Source: UBA2336 sp036787955
Lineage (GTDB): Bacteria; Bacteroidota; Bacteroidia; Cytophagales; Cyclobacteriaceae
Assembly: GCA_036787955.1 (NCBI GenBank)
Contig: DAIQOI010000003.1
Location: 1 to 64,000, forward strand
Reading direction: 5' to 3'
Length of the DNA stretch: 64,000 bases
The translations under genes were made by a program, and so were the position numbers. Below the pieces are notes generated by a model, which saw only the letters and a list, made by a program, of their open reading frames with translations, did no database searches and was not told where the DNA came from. Position 1 is the stretch's first letter, and each line of letters opens with the position of its first letter. Below are positions 35,449-44,762 of the stretch, one piece after another.

Positions 35449-36006
35449 TCATTTGGCTTGATGATTTTCAAATTCAAAGGAAACGGTCAGGTACTCCCAC
35501 GCAATTGTGATGCGCCCTTTTTTATTGTCTAATGCCGTGATCGTGTAGGTAAGTGATTCGGTGAATGCATCATTTTGCCTGGGGCTTGCTTTGATGCGGA
35601 TCACATCGTTTTCAGGCTTGTAGTCATCGGCCAGGTGCATATCCCAGTCTTTGTTTATGATGATTGTCCATTCATTTTTGTCGGGGATGGTGAAGAGGCC
35701 GTATTTACCTTTGGGTATAATTTGCGAGTTGATTTTTACATCTTCCGAAAATGCAATCCACGTAGCTTTATGGGCGCCTGTAACCCATACCTGGCCATAA
35801 GCTACCAGGCCGTTCCAGATGGTACGGCCCCTTACGCTGGGCGATCCGTAATCAATGTGAACATGGTTGTTTCCCACCATCGCCATGGCAGCAGTTCGTG
35901 GGCTTTTTGATGTAACCTTGCTGTTTGTTTGGGTTTGGTGGTGATCATGTTGAGCAAGTCCGTGCAACGACACGGCTGCGAGCACTGAAAAGAGTATATT
36001 TCTCAT
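35449..36006 (-). CDS. DUF2911 domain secreted protein
   Basis: 185 residues from the ATG at 36006; eight more upstream codons are open but would precede the signal peptide. The signal (1-19, ends LHGLAQ) is followed by a His-rich spacer and the DUF2911 beta-domain: VHIDYGSPSVRGRTIWNGLV, VWVTGAHKATWIAFSEDV and KGKYGLFTIPDKNEWTIIIN are all typical. The family is common in Bacteroidota and functionally uncharacterised. Monocistronic. Confidence 0.88.
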   Translation of the reverse strand: MRNILFSVLAAVSLHGLAQHDHHQTQTNSKVTSKSPRTAAMAMVGNNHVHIDYGSPSVRGRTIWNGLVAYGQVWVTGAHKATWIAFSEDVKINSQIIPKGKYGLFTIPDKNEWTIIINKDWDMHLADDYKPENDVIRIKASPRQNDAFTESLTYTITALDNKKGRITIAWEYLTVSFEFENHQAK

Positions 36007-36288
36007 ATAAATCAACGTTGGTGTGAGCATTGTTTTTAACCGCTACAGGAAGATGGCCGTTCAGGTGGCCGAAAAATAGGAGAGTTTTCAATCAGACCAA
36101 AACGCTATATTTTAAATGTTAAAAATGAATTGATTTGCCGGTTTCCGGTTCAGCACTATTCCTGAGATTTGAAAAAGACAAAAACATGCCATCAATTACC
36201 CCGGTCATGGCGGCTGCACGTTTAGGGCTTACAGGTTCAGGGGGCTTTTGCTTGCGATTTTGATAGTGGCCGGAGGCGTTCCTGCCAT

Positions 36289-36993
36289 TTATTTCTGGCC
36301 GCTGTGAAAGAAGGCATCCTTGTTTTTTAACAACAACGCTTCCGCTATCAGAAGGTCGTCTGCTGTAGTTATCTTAATATTTTCATAGCTTCCTTCGAAC
36401 AGGGAAATGGCGCATCCGGCACGTTCGGCTACCGAGGCATCATCGGTAAGGCTGGGGTCTTCTTTTAGTTGATATGCTTTCTTTATGAGTGCAGACTGAA
36501 AGGCCTGTGGTGTTTGTATGATGCGAAACTTTGAGCGGTCAAGTGCCTGTGTTTTATCCTGATCGATAACGCGGATGGATTCTTTTAACCTTACGGCTGC
36601 CACAGCCGCACCATGAATGGCAGCCAGGCGAAAGGAGGCGGCTATCAGGTTTTCATGAACCAGCGGGCGCACCCCATCGTGTATGCACACCAGGCTGTTA
36701 TCGGGTACCAGTTCAAGGCCTTTCTTTACCGACTGAAAGCGGGTATCGCCTCCGGCCTGTAGCTGATGAGGCATGTTGAATGAGTATTTCTCGCACAACT
36801 CCTTCCATAAACCGAAATCATCTTCCGGCAGCACCAGAATCAGCTTAATGTCGGCCGAATAGTTGACAAAAGCTTGCAGGGTGTGCATCAGCACCGGCAA
36901 TCCGGCAATTTCCAGAAACTGCTTGGGCCGATGGCTCTTTATGCGCGTACCCTTGCCACCAGCCACAATCAATGCATATTCGGCTGTCTTCAT
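36289..36993 (-). CDS. ispD: 2-C-methyl-D-erythritol 4-phosphate cytidylyltransferase
   Basis: 234 residues, normal for IspD, which joins CTP and MEP in the non-mevalonate isoprenoid pathway. The nucleotide-binding N-terminus is VAGGKGTRIKSHRPKQFLEI, and the conserved HDGVRPLV block is present, as are the C-terminal TPQAFQ and TDDASVAE segments. Its start is divergent from the 83-residue membrane protein, 30 bases away. Confidence 0.95.
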   Translation of the reverse strand: MKTAEYALIVAGGKGTRIKSHRPKQFLEIAGLPVLMHTLQAFVNYSADIKLILVLPEDDFGLWKELCEKYSFNMPHQLQAGGDTRFQSVKKGLELVPDNSLVCIHDGVRPLVHENLIAASFRLAAIHGAAVAAVRLKESIRVIDQDKTQALDRSKFRIIQTPQAFQSALIKKAYQLKEDPSLTDDASVAERAGCAISLFEGSYENIKITTADDLLIAEALLLKNKDAFFHSGQK

Positions 36994-37023
36994 ATCTTAG
37001 CTGAAAATTACAAATTTGTTGTT

Positions 37024-37275
37024 ATGGCCCTGCTACGTCTTTTTATAATAGCCTTTAACGTGGCGGTAGTAACCTACCTGGTGTATCGTCTGTTTATCGT
37101 TATTCAGGAGCCGATAATCCGATGGAAAAAAATCCTGGTTGTTTTGGCAGGATTGATTTTACTTTTTTCACCGGTGAGTATGTTTATTGGTACGTTTCGT
37201 CCCGGTATGCAATACTTTCTGTTGTATCCTGTTGCCATCCTTATTTTTCTGTACCTGATACGCGAGGTGAAGTAG
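37024..37275 (+). CDS. small three-helix membrane protein, hypothetical
   Basis: 83 residues from the ATG at 37024, giving membrane segments at about 4-26, 37-55 and 62-80. An in-frame upstream ATG at 36874 lies inside ispD and adds non-membrane residues, so it was rejected. No family recognised. It is divergent from ispD and convergent with queA, one base between stops. Confidence 0.6.
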   Translation: MALLRLFIIAFNVAVVTYLVYRLFIVIQEPIIRWKKILVVLAGLILLFSPVSMFIGTFRPGMQYFLLYPVAILIFLYLIREVK

Positions 37276-37276
37276 C

Positions 37277-38323
37277 TTAAAGAATCAACATGCAATCGCC
37301 GTATGTCAGGAACTTGTACTTTTCTTTTTTAGCCACCTTGTAGGCCTCCATAATCAGTTCATAGCCTCCAAAGGCTGCTGCCATCATCAGCAGGGTAGAT
37401 TCGGGTGCATGGAAGTTGGTGATGAGCGCGTTGCAGATCTTGAAGTCGTAAGGCGGAAAGATGAATTTATCGGTCCAGCCTTCTTTGGCTTTCAGTTTAT
37501 TGGTGGCCGATACGGATGATTCCAGTGCCCGGGCAACGGTTGTGCCGATGGCGCATACTCTTTTTTTGTTATCCAACGCTTTGTTAACAATTTCCACGCA
37601 TTCCGGCCCTACGCGGAAATTTTCCGAGTCCATTTTGTGCTTGGTCAGGTCTTCTACATCTACACTGCGGAAAGTGCCCAGCCCAACGTGCAGGGTGATA
37701 AAAGCCATGTTCACACCTTTAATTTCAAGGCGCTTGACCAGTTGTTTGGTAAAATGCAGGCCTGCTGTGGGGGCGGCAACAGCACCCTTGTGTTTGGCAA
37801 AGATGGTCTGGAATCGTTCGCGATCTTCCGGCTCAACTTTTCGTTTAATGTATTTGGGCAGTGGTGTTTCGCCCAACTGGTCAATTACCTTGTCAAAAGC
37901 TTCGGAGTCGCCATCAAAAAGAAAACGAATGGTGCGCCCGCGTGAAGTGGTGTTGTCTATTACTTCGGCCACCAGATCGCCATTGCCAAAGTAAAGTTTA
38001 TTGCCAACACGGATTTTCCGGGCCGGGTCTACCAGCACATCCCACAGGTGCATTTCGGCATTCAGTTCGCGCAACAGAAAGACTTCGATTTTGGCACCGG
38101 TTTTTTCTTTTCGGCCATAGAGGCGTGCCGGAAATACCATGGTGTCATTGGCTACCATCACATCGCCTTTATCGAAGTACTCGACAATATCCTTGAATAT
38201 CCGGTGTTCGATTTTGCCGGTATCGCGGTGTACCACCATCATGCGCGATTCATCGCGGTTTTCGGCAGGACGCTGGGCAATAAGCGTGGTGGGTAGCTCG
38301 AACTTAAATTCGGATAACTTCAT
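37277..38323 (-). CDS. queA: S-adenosylmethionine:tRNA ribosyltransferase-isomerase QueA
   Basis: 348 residues from the ATG at 38323, matching the typical MKLSEFKFELP start and family length; the open frame extends 34 codons further up without family similarity. QueA transfers the ribosyl part of SAM to preQ1 in tRNA to make epoxyqueuosine. Blocks seen are IAQRPAENRDESRMMVV, ANDTMVFPARLYGRKE, AAPTAGLHFTKQL and FITLHVGLGTFR. No other queuosine gene is in the window. Confidence 0.96.
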   Translation of the reverse strand: MKLSEFKFELPTTLIAQRPAENRDESRMMVVHRDTGKIEHRIFKDIVEYFDKGDVMVANDTMVFPARLYGRKEKTGAKIEVFLLRELNAEMHLWDVLVDPARKIRVGNKLYFGNGDLVAEVIDNTTSRGRTIRFLFDGDSEAFDKVIDQLGETPLPKYIKRKVEPEDRERFQTIFAKHKGAVAAPTAGLHFTKQLVKRLEIKGVNMAFITLHVGLGTFRSVDVEDLTKHKMDSENFRVGPECVEIVNKALDNKKRVCAIGTTVARALESSVSATNKLKAKEGWTDKFIFPPYDFKICNALITNFHAPESTLLMMAAAFGGYELIMEAYKVAKKEKYKFLTYGDCMLIL

Positions 38324-38485
38324 AAGGTTATGGGCAGGGCTGAAATTAAGGTTGCAAAAATAAGGCAGAAACCGGTATTTGCGAAGTTGCCCCGTTTTTT
38401 TGTTGAGAATGGAGTAGGAGCCCAACGGCCCGGCTTGCGTAATTCCGAAAGACTTTTACCGACTAACCGGTTTGATTAATCACGC

Positions 38486-39751
38486 ATGTTTGTGCTCAGA
38501 CAGATTTTGGAAAGTTTCAGATTCGCCTGGAAGGCTTTGAAATCGAACCTGCTCCGAACCGTGCTCAGCCTGCTGGGTGTAACCATTGGTATTTTTTCCA
38601 TCATAACCGTTTTAACCCTGGTTGACAGCCTGGAAAAAGGCATAAAAGACAGCCTGAATTTTATAGGCAGCGGGGTTATTTATGTAGAAAAATGGCCCTG
38701 GCTTGCCGATAATGACGGGCAATATAAATGGTGGGAGTTCTGGCGCAGACCTACACCTTCCTTTGTTGAATACAAAATGCTTCAGCAAAACCTGAAGCAC
38801 GCCAGTGCCATTGCCATTTCGGCCGAGCGAAGCAATGTACTGGTAAAACGCGAAAACAACAGCCTGGGTCAAGTAAGATTAGTGGGGGGAAGCGAAGGCT
38901 ATGATAAGATATACGATGTACCGGTGGATCGCGGCCGCTATCTTACGCCCGATGAGCTGGCAGCGGGGCGAAACGTAGCCGTTATCGGATATCAGGTGGC
39001 CAATACCCTTTTTCCAAATGGTGAAAATCCTTTGGGTAAATTCATTAAAGTACGCGATGTGCAGTTTGTTGTGGTTGGCTCAATCAAGGAAGAAGGTGCT
39101 GGTTTGTTTGGCAACAGCAGCAATGACTATACAGTAATTATACCCTATAATACCTTCCGGAAAATGTACCAGACGGGCACAGGCCGGTGGAATGAAACGG
39201 AATCTACCATCGGCATCAAGGGATTTGACAGCGATGTGGGCCTGGTAGAACTGGAAAATGAAGTGCGGGGCATGTTGCGCGGTAAACGCGGATTACGACC
39301 TACCCAGAAAGACAACTTTGCCATTAACCGACCAGAAGCTGTTATGGCCATCGTTACCGGGTTGTTTAACGGCATCAGCATAGCCGGGTGGATTATCGGT
39401 GGCTTTGCCATGCTGGTTGGTGGTTTTGGCATTGCCAACATAATGTTTGTTTCTGTAAAAGAGCGCACCCCTCTCATAGGCTTGCAGAAGTCGGTGGGAG
39501 CTAAGAATTATTTCATACTATCACAGTTTTTGTTTGAAGCCGTATTCCTCAGTCTCATAGGCGGGTTGGCGGGCTTGCTGCTTACCTATGCAATAACGTT
39601 TCTGCCATTTGGCAGCCTGGAGGTAACACTGTCATTAAAAAACATTACCATTGGACTGGGTGTGGCCAGCGTCATCGGATTGATTTCGGGAATTGTGCCC
39701 GCAGCCGTTGCCGCGCGGATGGACCCGGTCATTGCCATCCGGGCAACATAA
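38486..39751 (+). CDS. MacB/FtsX-type ABC transporter permease
   Basis: 421 residues: N-terminal helix (about 20-45, LLRTVLSLLGVTIGIFSI), a MacB periplasmic core domain (about 50-275) and three C-terminal helices with the FtsX domain (GGFGIANIMFVSVKERTPLIG). The layout fits MacB-like tripartite or lipoprotein-release systems that use a mechanical, non-transport helix bundle. No ATPase or membrane-fusion gene is adjacent, so its partners are elsewhere. Substrate unknown. Confidence 0.88.
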   Translation: MFVLRQILESFRFAWKALKSNLLRTVLSLLGVTIGIFSIITVLTLVDSLEKGIKDSLNFIGSGVIYVEKWPWLADNDGQYKWWEFWRRPTPSFVEYKMLQQNLKHASAIAISAERSNVLVKRENNSLGQVRLVGGSEGYDKIYDVPVDRGRYLTPDELAAGRNVAVIGYQVANTLFPNGENPLGKFIKVRDVQFVVVGSIKEEGAGLFGNSSNDYTVIIPYNTFRKMYQTGTGRWNETESTIGIKGFDSDVGLVELENEVRGMLRGKRGLRPTQKDNFAINRPEAVMAIVTGLFNGISIAGWIIGGFAMLVGGFGIANIMFVSVKERTPLIGLQKSVGAKNYFILSQFLFEAVFLSLIGGLAGLLLTYAITFLPFGSLEVTLSLKNITIGLGVASVIGLISGIVPAAVAARMDPVIAIRAT

Positions 39752-39786
39752 TTACTTTTTCATGATGAAGGACAAGTGCAGTAGAT

Positions 39787-39816
39787 GCGCAGGCTTCGAC
39801 TAAGCTCAGCCTGCGC
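39787..39816. repeat. palindromic intergenic element
   Basis: GCGCAGGCT (39787-39795) and AGCCTGCGC (39808-39816) form a perfect nine-base stem around a 12-base loop TCGACTAAGCTC. The core TTCGACTAAGCTCAGCCTG resembles dispersed REP-like sequences seen between convergent genes in many genomes. Lacks a T-run, though it sits where the permease and recA transcripts converge. Confidence 0.5.
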
Positions 39817-39821
39817 TGGGC

Positions 39822-40841
39822 TTAATCTGTAGTTTTAGCCGGAACTGCAGGCATCAGTTTTTCCTTGATTTTTCTTTCCAGTTCTTCCATCAGTTCCGGA
39901 TTATCTTCAATGAGTTGCTTTACGGCATCGCGGCCCTGACCCAATTTGTTGCCTTCGTACGAAAACCACGAGCCCGATTTCTGTAAAATATTCAGTTCAA
40001 CGCCCAGGTCCACAATCTCGCCCGATTTGGAAATGCCTTTTCCGTACATAATGTCAAACTCCACCACTTTGAAGGGCGGTGCTACCTTGTTTTTTACCAC
40101 CTTCACTTTTACGCGGTTGCCGGTCACGTCATCGGCTCCTTCTTTTATTTGTCCTATCCTGCGGATATCCAGGCGCACGGAGGCATAAAATTTCAGCGCA
40201 TTTCCACCTGTTGTGGTTTCGGGGTTCCCGAACATCACCCCGATTTTTTCGCGCAACTGGTTGATAAAAACACAGGCGCAGCCTGTTTTGCTGATGGTGC
40301 CGGTGAGCTTGCGCAGGGCCTGCGACATCAGGCGTGCCTGCAAACCCATCTTGCTGTCGCCCATTTCGCCTTCCAGTTCGCCTTTGGGAACCAGGGCAGC
40401 CACTGAGTCTATTACAATTATGTCAATGGCACCCGAGCGGATCAGGTGATCGGCAATTTCAAGGGCCTGCTCCCCGTTGTCGGGCTGGGAAATGAGCAGG
40501 TTTTCCGTGTCGATACCCAGCTTTTCGGCATAGGCTTTATCAAAGGCATGTTCGGCATCAATAAATGCAGCCAGGCCACCTTTTTTCTGCGCCTCGGCAA
40601 TCATGTGCAAGGTAAGGGTGGTTTTGCCCGATGACTCCGGACCGTAGATTTCTGTGATGCGGCCGCGCGGAATACCCCCTACACCCAAAGCTATATCAAG
40701 GCCGATTGAGCCCGTAGAAATGGCAGGTATATCGGCAATTTTTTCATCGCTTAGCTTCATCACAGTGCCCTTGCCGTAGGTTTTTTCCAGTTTTTCAATG
40801 GTAAGCTGAAGGGCCTTCAGTTTTTCTTTGGCATCGCTCAT
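39822..40841 (-). CDS. recA: recombinase RecA
   Basis: 339 residues from the ATG at 40841 (MSDAKEKL); three codons upstream are open with another ATG. RecA forms filaments on single-stranded DNA and drives strand exchange and the SOS response. Walker A GPESSGKT (67-74), Walker B IIVIDSVAALVPKGE, then the DNA-binding loops QALRKLTGT and INQLREKIGVMFG(NPETTTGGNA). Monocistronic. I see no LexA-like box upstream, though such sites vary in this phylum. Confidence 0.98.
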   Translation of the reverse strand: MSDAKEKLKALQLTIEKLEKTYGKGTVMKLSDEKIADIPAISTGSIGLDIALGVGGIPRGRITEIYGPESSGKTTLTLHMIAEAQKKGGLAAFIDAEHAFDKAYAEKLGIDTENLLISQPDNGEQALEIADHLIRSGAIDIIVIDSVAALVPKGELEGEMGDSKMGLQARLMSQALRKLTGTISKTGCACVFINQLREKIGVMFGNPETTTGGNALKFYASVRLDIRRIGQIKEGADDVTGNRVKVKVVKNKVAPPFKVVEFDIMYGKGISKSGEIVDLGVELNILQKSGSWFSYEGNKLGQGRDAVKQLIEDNPELMEELERKIKEKLMPAVPAKTTD

Positions 40842-40966
40842 AAAACACAATCATTTTTGTAATGGGGCTCAAATTACGAGGATGCCGGCCAAATTCAAAT
40901 GAAATAGTAAACCGCGACAGAGGCTGACAACTTTTGCAGCAATGGTTTAAATCCGATTTTTACCGC

Positions 40967-42001
40967 ATGCGCATCAGTGCACGCAAAACAGGGCTGGTAG
41001 CCGGCATTATTGTGTTGGCGCTGGTTATCTGGCAGCATGAGCTGCTGCTCTACGCCATCCGGCAGGGGGCGGGGCAGCTGTCGCTCATCCGGAACGCCCG
41101 TCCGGTTGAGGAGGTTTTAAAGGATCCGGCTGTGCCCGACTCAGTAAAAAATAAGCTGAGACTGGTAGACGAAATTCGTCAGTTTGCCATTGACTCGCTG
41201 GGTTTAAACCATACAAAAAGTTACCGCAGGTTGTACGATCAGCAGGGCCGCGAAGTGCTGTGGGTGGTTACAGCCTGCAAGCCCTACGAACTCACCGAAA
41301 AACGATGGAAATTTCCCGTGGTTGGCGAAGTACCTTACAAAGGTTTTTTTAATCCGGCACATGCTGAAGCAGAAAAAAGGAAACTTCAGGCCGAAGGGTG
41401 GGACGTAAGCGTGCGCAATCCGGGCGGGTGGTCAACGCTCGGATGGTTTCAAGACCCTCTGTTGAGCAGCATGCTCTTCCGCAGCGAAGGCGACCTGGCC
41501 AGCTTGATTATCCATGAAATGGTGCATGCCACGTTCTATGTAAAAGACAGCGCTGATTTGAACGAAAACCTTGCTTCGTTTATTGGCGACCGCGGTGCCG
41601 AGCTTTTTCTGGCAGGCAAGTACGGTAAACACAGTGATGTGCTTCGGCAGTACCTCGAAGAGGATGCAGAGTACCGCCGGTTGAGCGACCACATGCTTCG
41701 GGGGTTTGATATACTGGACAGCCTGTATCGGGCTATACAAAATTTACCCGTTGAACAAAAACAGATGCTCAAACAAACAGCCATCTGCAACATCATTCAT
41801 TTCAGCGATACACTGAACCTGAAACGGCTGCGCAACCCGGCCATCCTGTACACCGATTCGCTGCCGAATAATGCCTATTTTATGAACTTTAAGCGCTACC
41901 AGAGTAAACAGGAAGACTTTACCACCGATTGGCTGCATCGCTTTGGCGGCAACCTGCGTGCTTACATTGCTTATCTGAAGAAAAAATATCCCGCACCCTG
42001 A
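40967..42001 (+). CDS. predicted aminopeptidase (COG4324 / PF10023)
   Basis: 344 residues from the ATG at 40967; the frame is open to a TTG at 40934, but this ATG directly precedes the basic tip of a membrane anchor (about 8-26). The zinc motif is HEMVH (183-187) with a downstream Glu (E200) in ADLNENLASFIGDRG, and LGWFQDPLLSSML before it is typical of the family. Probably a periplasm-facing, membrane-anchored metallopeptidase; its substrate is unknown. Confidence 0.85.
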   Translation: MRISARKTGLVAGIIVLALVIWQHELLLYAIRQGAGQLSLIRNARPVEEVLKDPAVPDSVKNKLRLVDEIRQFAIDSLGLNHTKSYRRLYDQQGREVLWVVTACKPYELTEKRWKFPVVGEVPYKGFFNPAHAEAEKRKLQAEGWDVSVRNPGGWSTLGWFQDPLLSSMLFRSEGDLASLIIHEMVHATFYVKDSADLNENLASFIGDRGAELFLAGKYGKHSDVLRQYLEEDAEYRRLSDHMLRGFDILDSLYRAIQNLPVEQKQMLKQTAICNIIHFSDTLNLKRLRNPAILYTDSLPNNAYFMNFKRYQSKQEDFTTDWLHRFGGNLRAYIAYLKKKYPAP

Positions 42002-42066
42002 TATTTCCTGATTTTTAAGGTTTTGTTAAAATGGCTTAACCGATTTTTAATGCCTCAATTTCTGCC

Positions 42067-42074
42067 TACTTTTG
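42067..42074 (+). promoter_or_regulatory. candidate -7 element of the two-component operon
   Basis: TACTTTTG is a perfect TAnnTTTG, 19 bases before the response-regulator ATG at 42094. No clear TTG 19-21 bases upstream. Confidence 0.45.
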
Positions 42075-42093
42075 TTACGCGATTAACAGGTTT

Positions 42094-42780
42094 ATGGCTA
42101 ATAAAACAGTACACCGGGTACTGGTGGTGGATGATGAAGAACCTATTCAGGAACTGCTCCGCTACAACCTGGAAAAGAGCGGCTATGAAGTGAAAACAGC
42201 AGGTGATGGATTTAAAGCCATCGAGCTGGCCCGCAAGTTTCAACCCGACCTGGTACTGCTCGACATTATGATGCCCAAAATGGATGGGGTAGAAACCTGC
42301 CGCCAGCTGCGCGAATTACCCTCTCTCCAAAACACCTTTATTATTTTTCTCACAGCCCGGTCGGAGGAGTATTCGGAAGTTGCAGCTTTTGATGTTGGAG
42401 CCGATGACTACATTACCAAGCCCATCAAGCCCCGGGCGCTTCTCAGCCGCATTGCTGCCCTTTTCCGGCGCGACACCAAAAAGTCAGGTAACAATGTCAT
42501 TACAATAGGTGATTTGGTAATTGACCGCGACAGTTACACGGTGAAAGTACAGGGCCGGGAAGTGAGCCTGCCGAAAAAAGAATTTGAACTGTTGTTTTTC
42601 CTGGCGCAAAATCCGAATAAGGTATTCAGCCGCGAAGATTTACTGCAAAACATCTGGGGCTCGGATGTGTATGTGCTGGCCCGCACGGTTGATGTACACA
42701 TCCGTAAAGTGCGCGAGAAAATAGGCGAAGATTATATTACCACCGTGAAAGGGGTGGGCTACAAATTTGGGGTTAATTAA
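42094..42780 (+). CDS. OmpR/PhoB-family response regulator
   Basis: 228 residues. Receiver domain 1-120 with acidic pocket DDEE (13-16), phospho-acceptor Asp57 in LVLLDIMMPKMDG, Thr in FLTARS and Lys in ITKPIKP. A winged-helix DNA-binding domain follows (about 130-228; SLPKKEFELLFFLAQNP and TVDVHIRKVREKIG). It resembles PhoB in Bacteroidota and pairs with the kinase 113 bases downstream, but no pst or phosphate gene is nearby, so the stimulus is uncertain. Confidence 0.93.
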   Translation: MANKTVHRVLVVDDEEPIQELLRYNLEKSGYEVKTAGDGFKAIELARKFQPDLVLLDIMMPKMDGVETCRQLRELPSLQNTFIIFLTARSEEYSEVAAFDVGADDYITKPIKPRALLSRIAALFRRDTKKSGNNVITIGDLVIDRDSYTVKVQGREVSLPKKEFELLFFLAQNPNKVFSREDLLQNIWGSDVYVLARTVDVHIRKVREKIGEDYITTVKGVGYKFGVN

Positions 42781-42893
42781 TTCCCGGTAACTTTGGTTAT
42801 ACTCCTGGCCCGGTCAGCGGCTTGATTTTTTTCCCCGCAAAGGCTTATCGTACTTCTTAATTACGGAACTTTGGGCTGTTCCGGAAAGCAGCT

Positions 42894-43940
42894 ATGGTCT
42901 ATTCTTCACGCGTCCTTGCGTTGCTCCTTGCGGTTAGTATCGCCTTGGTTACAACGGCTTTTTTAACCCTGCTCGAGGAGCAAGCATCCGTGTTGCTGGT
43001 GGCGCTATTCATCAGTTTTTCGGTATCCTACCTGCTCATCTATGTGGTGCTCGAGTTTCTTATCTTCCGCGAAATCAATAAAATCCATAAGCTCATAACC
43101 AAACTGCGGAAAAAGGAGTTGAACCGCATCAGCCGGCAAAAATCCGGTTTGCTGAATCCATTGAAAGGCATTAACGAAGAAATTTACTCGTTTGCCGAAC
43201 TGAAGCAAAAAGAAATAGATGAGCTGAAAAAACTGGAAGCATTCCGCAGGGAGTTCATTGCCGATGTGTCGCACGAACTGAAGACACCCATCTTTGCCGC
43301 ACAGGGATTTGTGCACACCCTGCTGGACGGGGCCGTCAACGATAAGTCGGTGCGGAATAAATTCCTGAAAAAAGCCGCCAAAAGCCTGGATGGACTGGAT
43401 GCCCTGGTGCAGGATCTGCTTACGCTTTCCCAGATAGAAACCGGGCAAATCAAAATGCATTTTGAGAGCATCGATTTAGCGAAGCTCACGGAAGAAGTTT
43501 TCGAACAGCTGGAGGATAAAGCAAAGAAAAGAAACATCCGGCTGAAAGTTGAAACCGATACCCGCCCGGTTATAGTTTATGCCGACTGGCAGCGCATTTT
43601 TCAGGTCATGTCCAATCTGGTTTCCAACGCCATTAAACATTCATACGAAGGTGGCGAAGTGGTGGTATGGTTCGAGATCGGCAAGAAGAACGTCACTACC
43701 CATGTGCGCGATTATGGCGAAGGTATTCCGGCCGAACACCTGCCGCGGATATTTGAACGATTTTACCGGGTCGACAAAAGCCGAAGCCGGGAAAAAGGCG
43801 GCACCGGTCTTGGGCTGGCTATCGTAAAACACATCCTCGAAAACCACAACACCAAAGCTGAAGTGAAGAGTGAGCCCGAAAAGGGATCGGACTTCAGTTT
43901 TAAATTGCCCCGGTACAAGCCGGGCGAAGAAAAGGAATGA
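42894..43940 (+). CDS. sensor histidine kinase (PhoR-like)
   Basis: 348 residues: two membrane segments (about 6-26 and 32-57) with a very short external loop, a short signalling helix, HisKA dimerisation domain with His127 in FIADVSHELKTPIFAAQGF, and a HATPase_c domain (N-box NLVSNAIKHS, G-boxes VRDYGEGIP and EKGGTGLGLAIVKHILENH). Lacks a periplasmic sensor domain, as in many phosphate-type kinases that sense a membrane partner. Partner of the upstream response regulator. Overlaps the next gene by four bases. Confidence 0.92.
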   Translation: MVYSSRVLALLLAVSIALVTTAFLTLLEEQASVLLVALFISFSVSYLLIYVVLEFLIFREINKIHKLITKLRKKELNRISRQKSGLLNPLKGINEEIYSFAELKQKEIDELKKLEAFRREFIADVSHELKTPIFAAQGFVHTLLDGAVNDKSVRNKFLKKAAKSLDGLDALVQDLLTLSQIETGQIKMHFESIDLAKLTEEVFEQLEDKAKKRNIRLKVETDTRPVIVYADWQRIFQVMSNLVSNAIKHSYEGGEVVVWFEIGKKNVTTHVRDYGEGIPAEHLPRIFERFYRVDKSRSREKGGTGLGLAIVKHILENHNTKAEVKSEPEKGSDFSFKLPRYKPGEEKE

Positions 43941-44644
43941 AATTTTCAATAGAAGAATCCCTGCTGTGGGAAGACGAAAACTGGCTGGCCCTCAATAAGC
44001 CACCGGGAATTTCCACTTTGGCAGACCGTTCAAGCGAATTGAATGTATTGGAAAAGCTGCGAAGCTTTTACCCGGGAGTGCAGGTTTGTCACCGGCTGGA
44101 CAAAGAAACGTCCGGTGTATTGGTACTGGCCAAAAATCCGGAAGCCTACCGCCACCTTAGCCTACAGTTTCAGAATCGGGAGGTAGAAAAACTGTACCAT
44201 GCAGTGGTACATGGGGTACACCGGTTTGAAAATTATAGCATTGATGCTGCCCTCGACACCCGCTCTGCGCCCCCGGTTAAAGTGACCACACGGGGTAAAA
44301 AGTCAGTTACAGTTGTCCAATCCATTAACACTTTTCGTCAGCACACCCTTATTGCCTGCAGGCCATTAACCGGAAGGATGCATCAGATTCGCGTTCATCT
44401 GGCTTATGCAGGGGCCCCGATTGTGGGCGATGTCATGTACGGAGGCAGTCCTTTGTACCTGTCGGCCCTGAAACAGGGCTACCGCTTGAAGAAAGGCACT
44501 TCGGAAAAGCCACTTATTGAACGAACAGCACTACACGCCCTGGCTGTGATCTTCAAGGACTTCAGCGGCAAAGAGGTAAAGATTCAGGCACCCTATCCCA
44601 AGGATTTTCGGGCGTTGGTGCGGCAATTGGAAATAACCGGCTGA
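43937..44644 (+). CDS. RluA-family pseudouridine synthase
   Basis: 235 residues. Catalytic Asp55 lies in VCHRLDKETSGVLVLAKN, and the C-terminal PLTGRMHQIRVHLAYAGAPI block is diagnostic of the RluA/RluC/RluD group. No S4 domain precedes it, so it resembles the shorter RluA or TruC type. RNA target not deducible. Translationally coupled to the histidine kinase by a four-base overlap, with no evident functional link. Confidence 0.9.
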   Translation: MKFSIEESLLWEDENWLALNKPPGISTLADRSSELNVLEKLRSFYPGVQVCHRLDKETSGVLVLAKNPEAYRHLSLQFQNREVEKLYHAVVHGVHRFENYSIDAALDTRSAPPVKVTTRGKKSVTVVQSINTFRQHTLIACRPLTGRMHQIRVHLAYAGAPIVGDVMYGGSPLYLSALKQGYRLKKGTSEKPLIERTALHALAVIFKDFSGKEVKIQAPYPKDFRALVRQLEITG

Positions 44645-44678
44645 ACCAATTTACTGCTCGACCTGTGTGCCGGTGGCA

Positions 44679-44710
44679 TTTGTTTATGAAAACGGTTCCG
44701 CTTACCTTTG
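44679..44710 (+). promoter_or_regulatory. promoter of the rplM-rpsI-rpsB(-tsf) operon
   Basis: TTTG (44679-44682), 20 bases, then TACCTTTG (44703-44710), a perfect match to both elements. Transcription would begin near 44717. This lies inside the open frame upstream of rplM, so the in-frame ATG at 44667 cannot be the true start. Confidence 0.75.
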
Positions 44711-44762
44711 TGTCCCTTTTTTAAGGGATGCACTAAAAGAACAGCAAATAACAACCATAAAA

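Noticed and set aside
36874..37023. Upstream extension of the 83-residue membrane protein
   Set aside because: The extension lies within the divergent ispD gene and has no membrane character; the ATG at 37024 gives a clean first helix.
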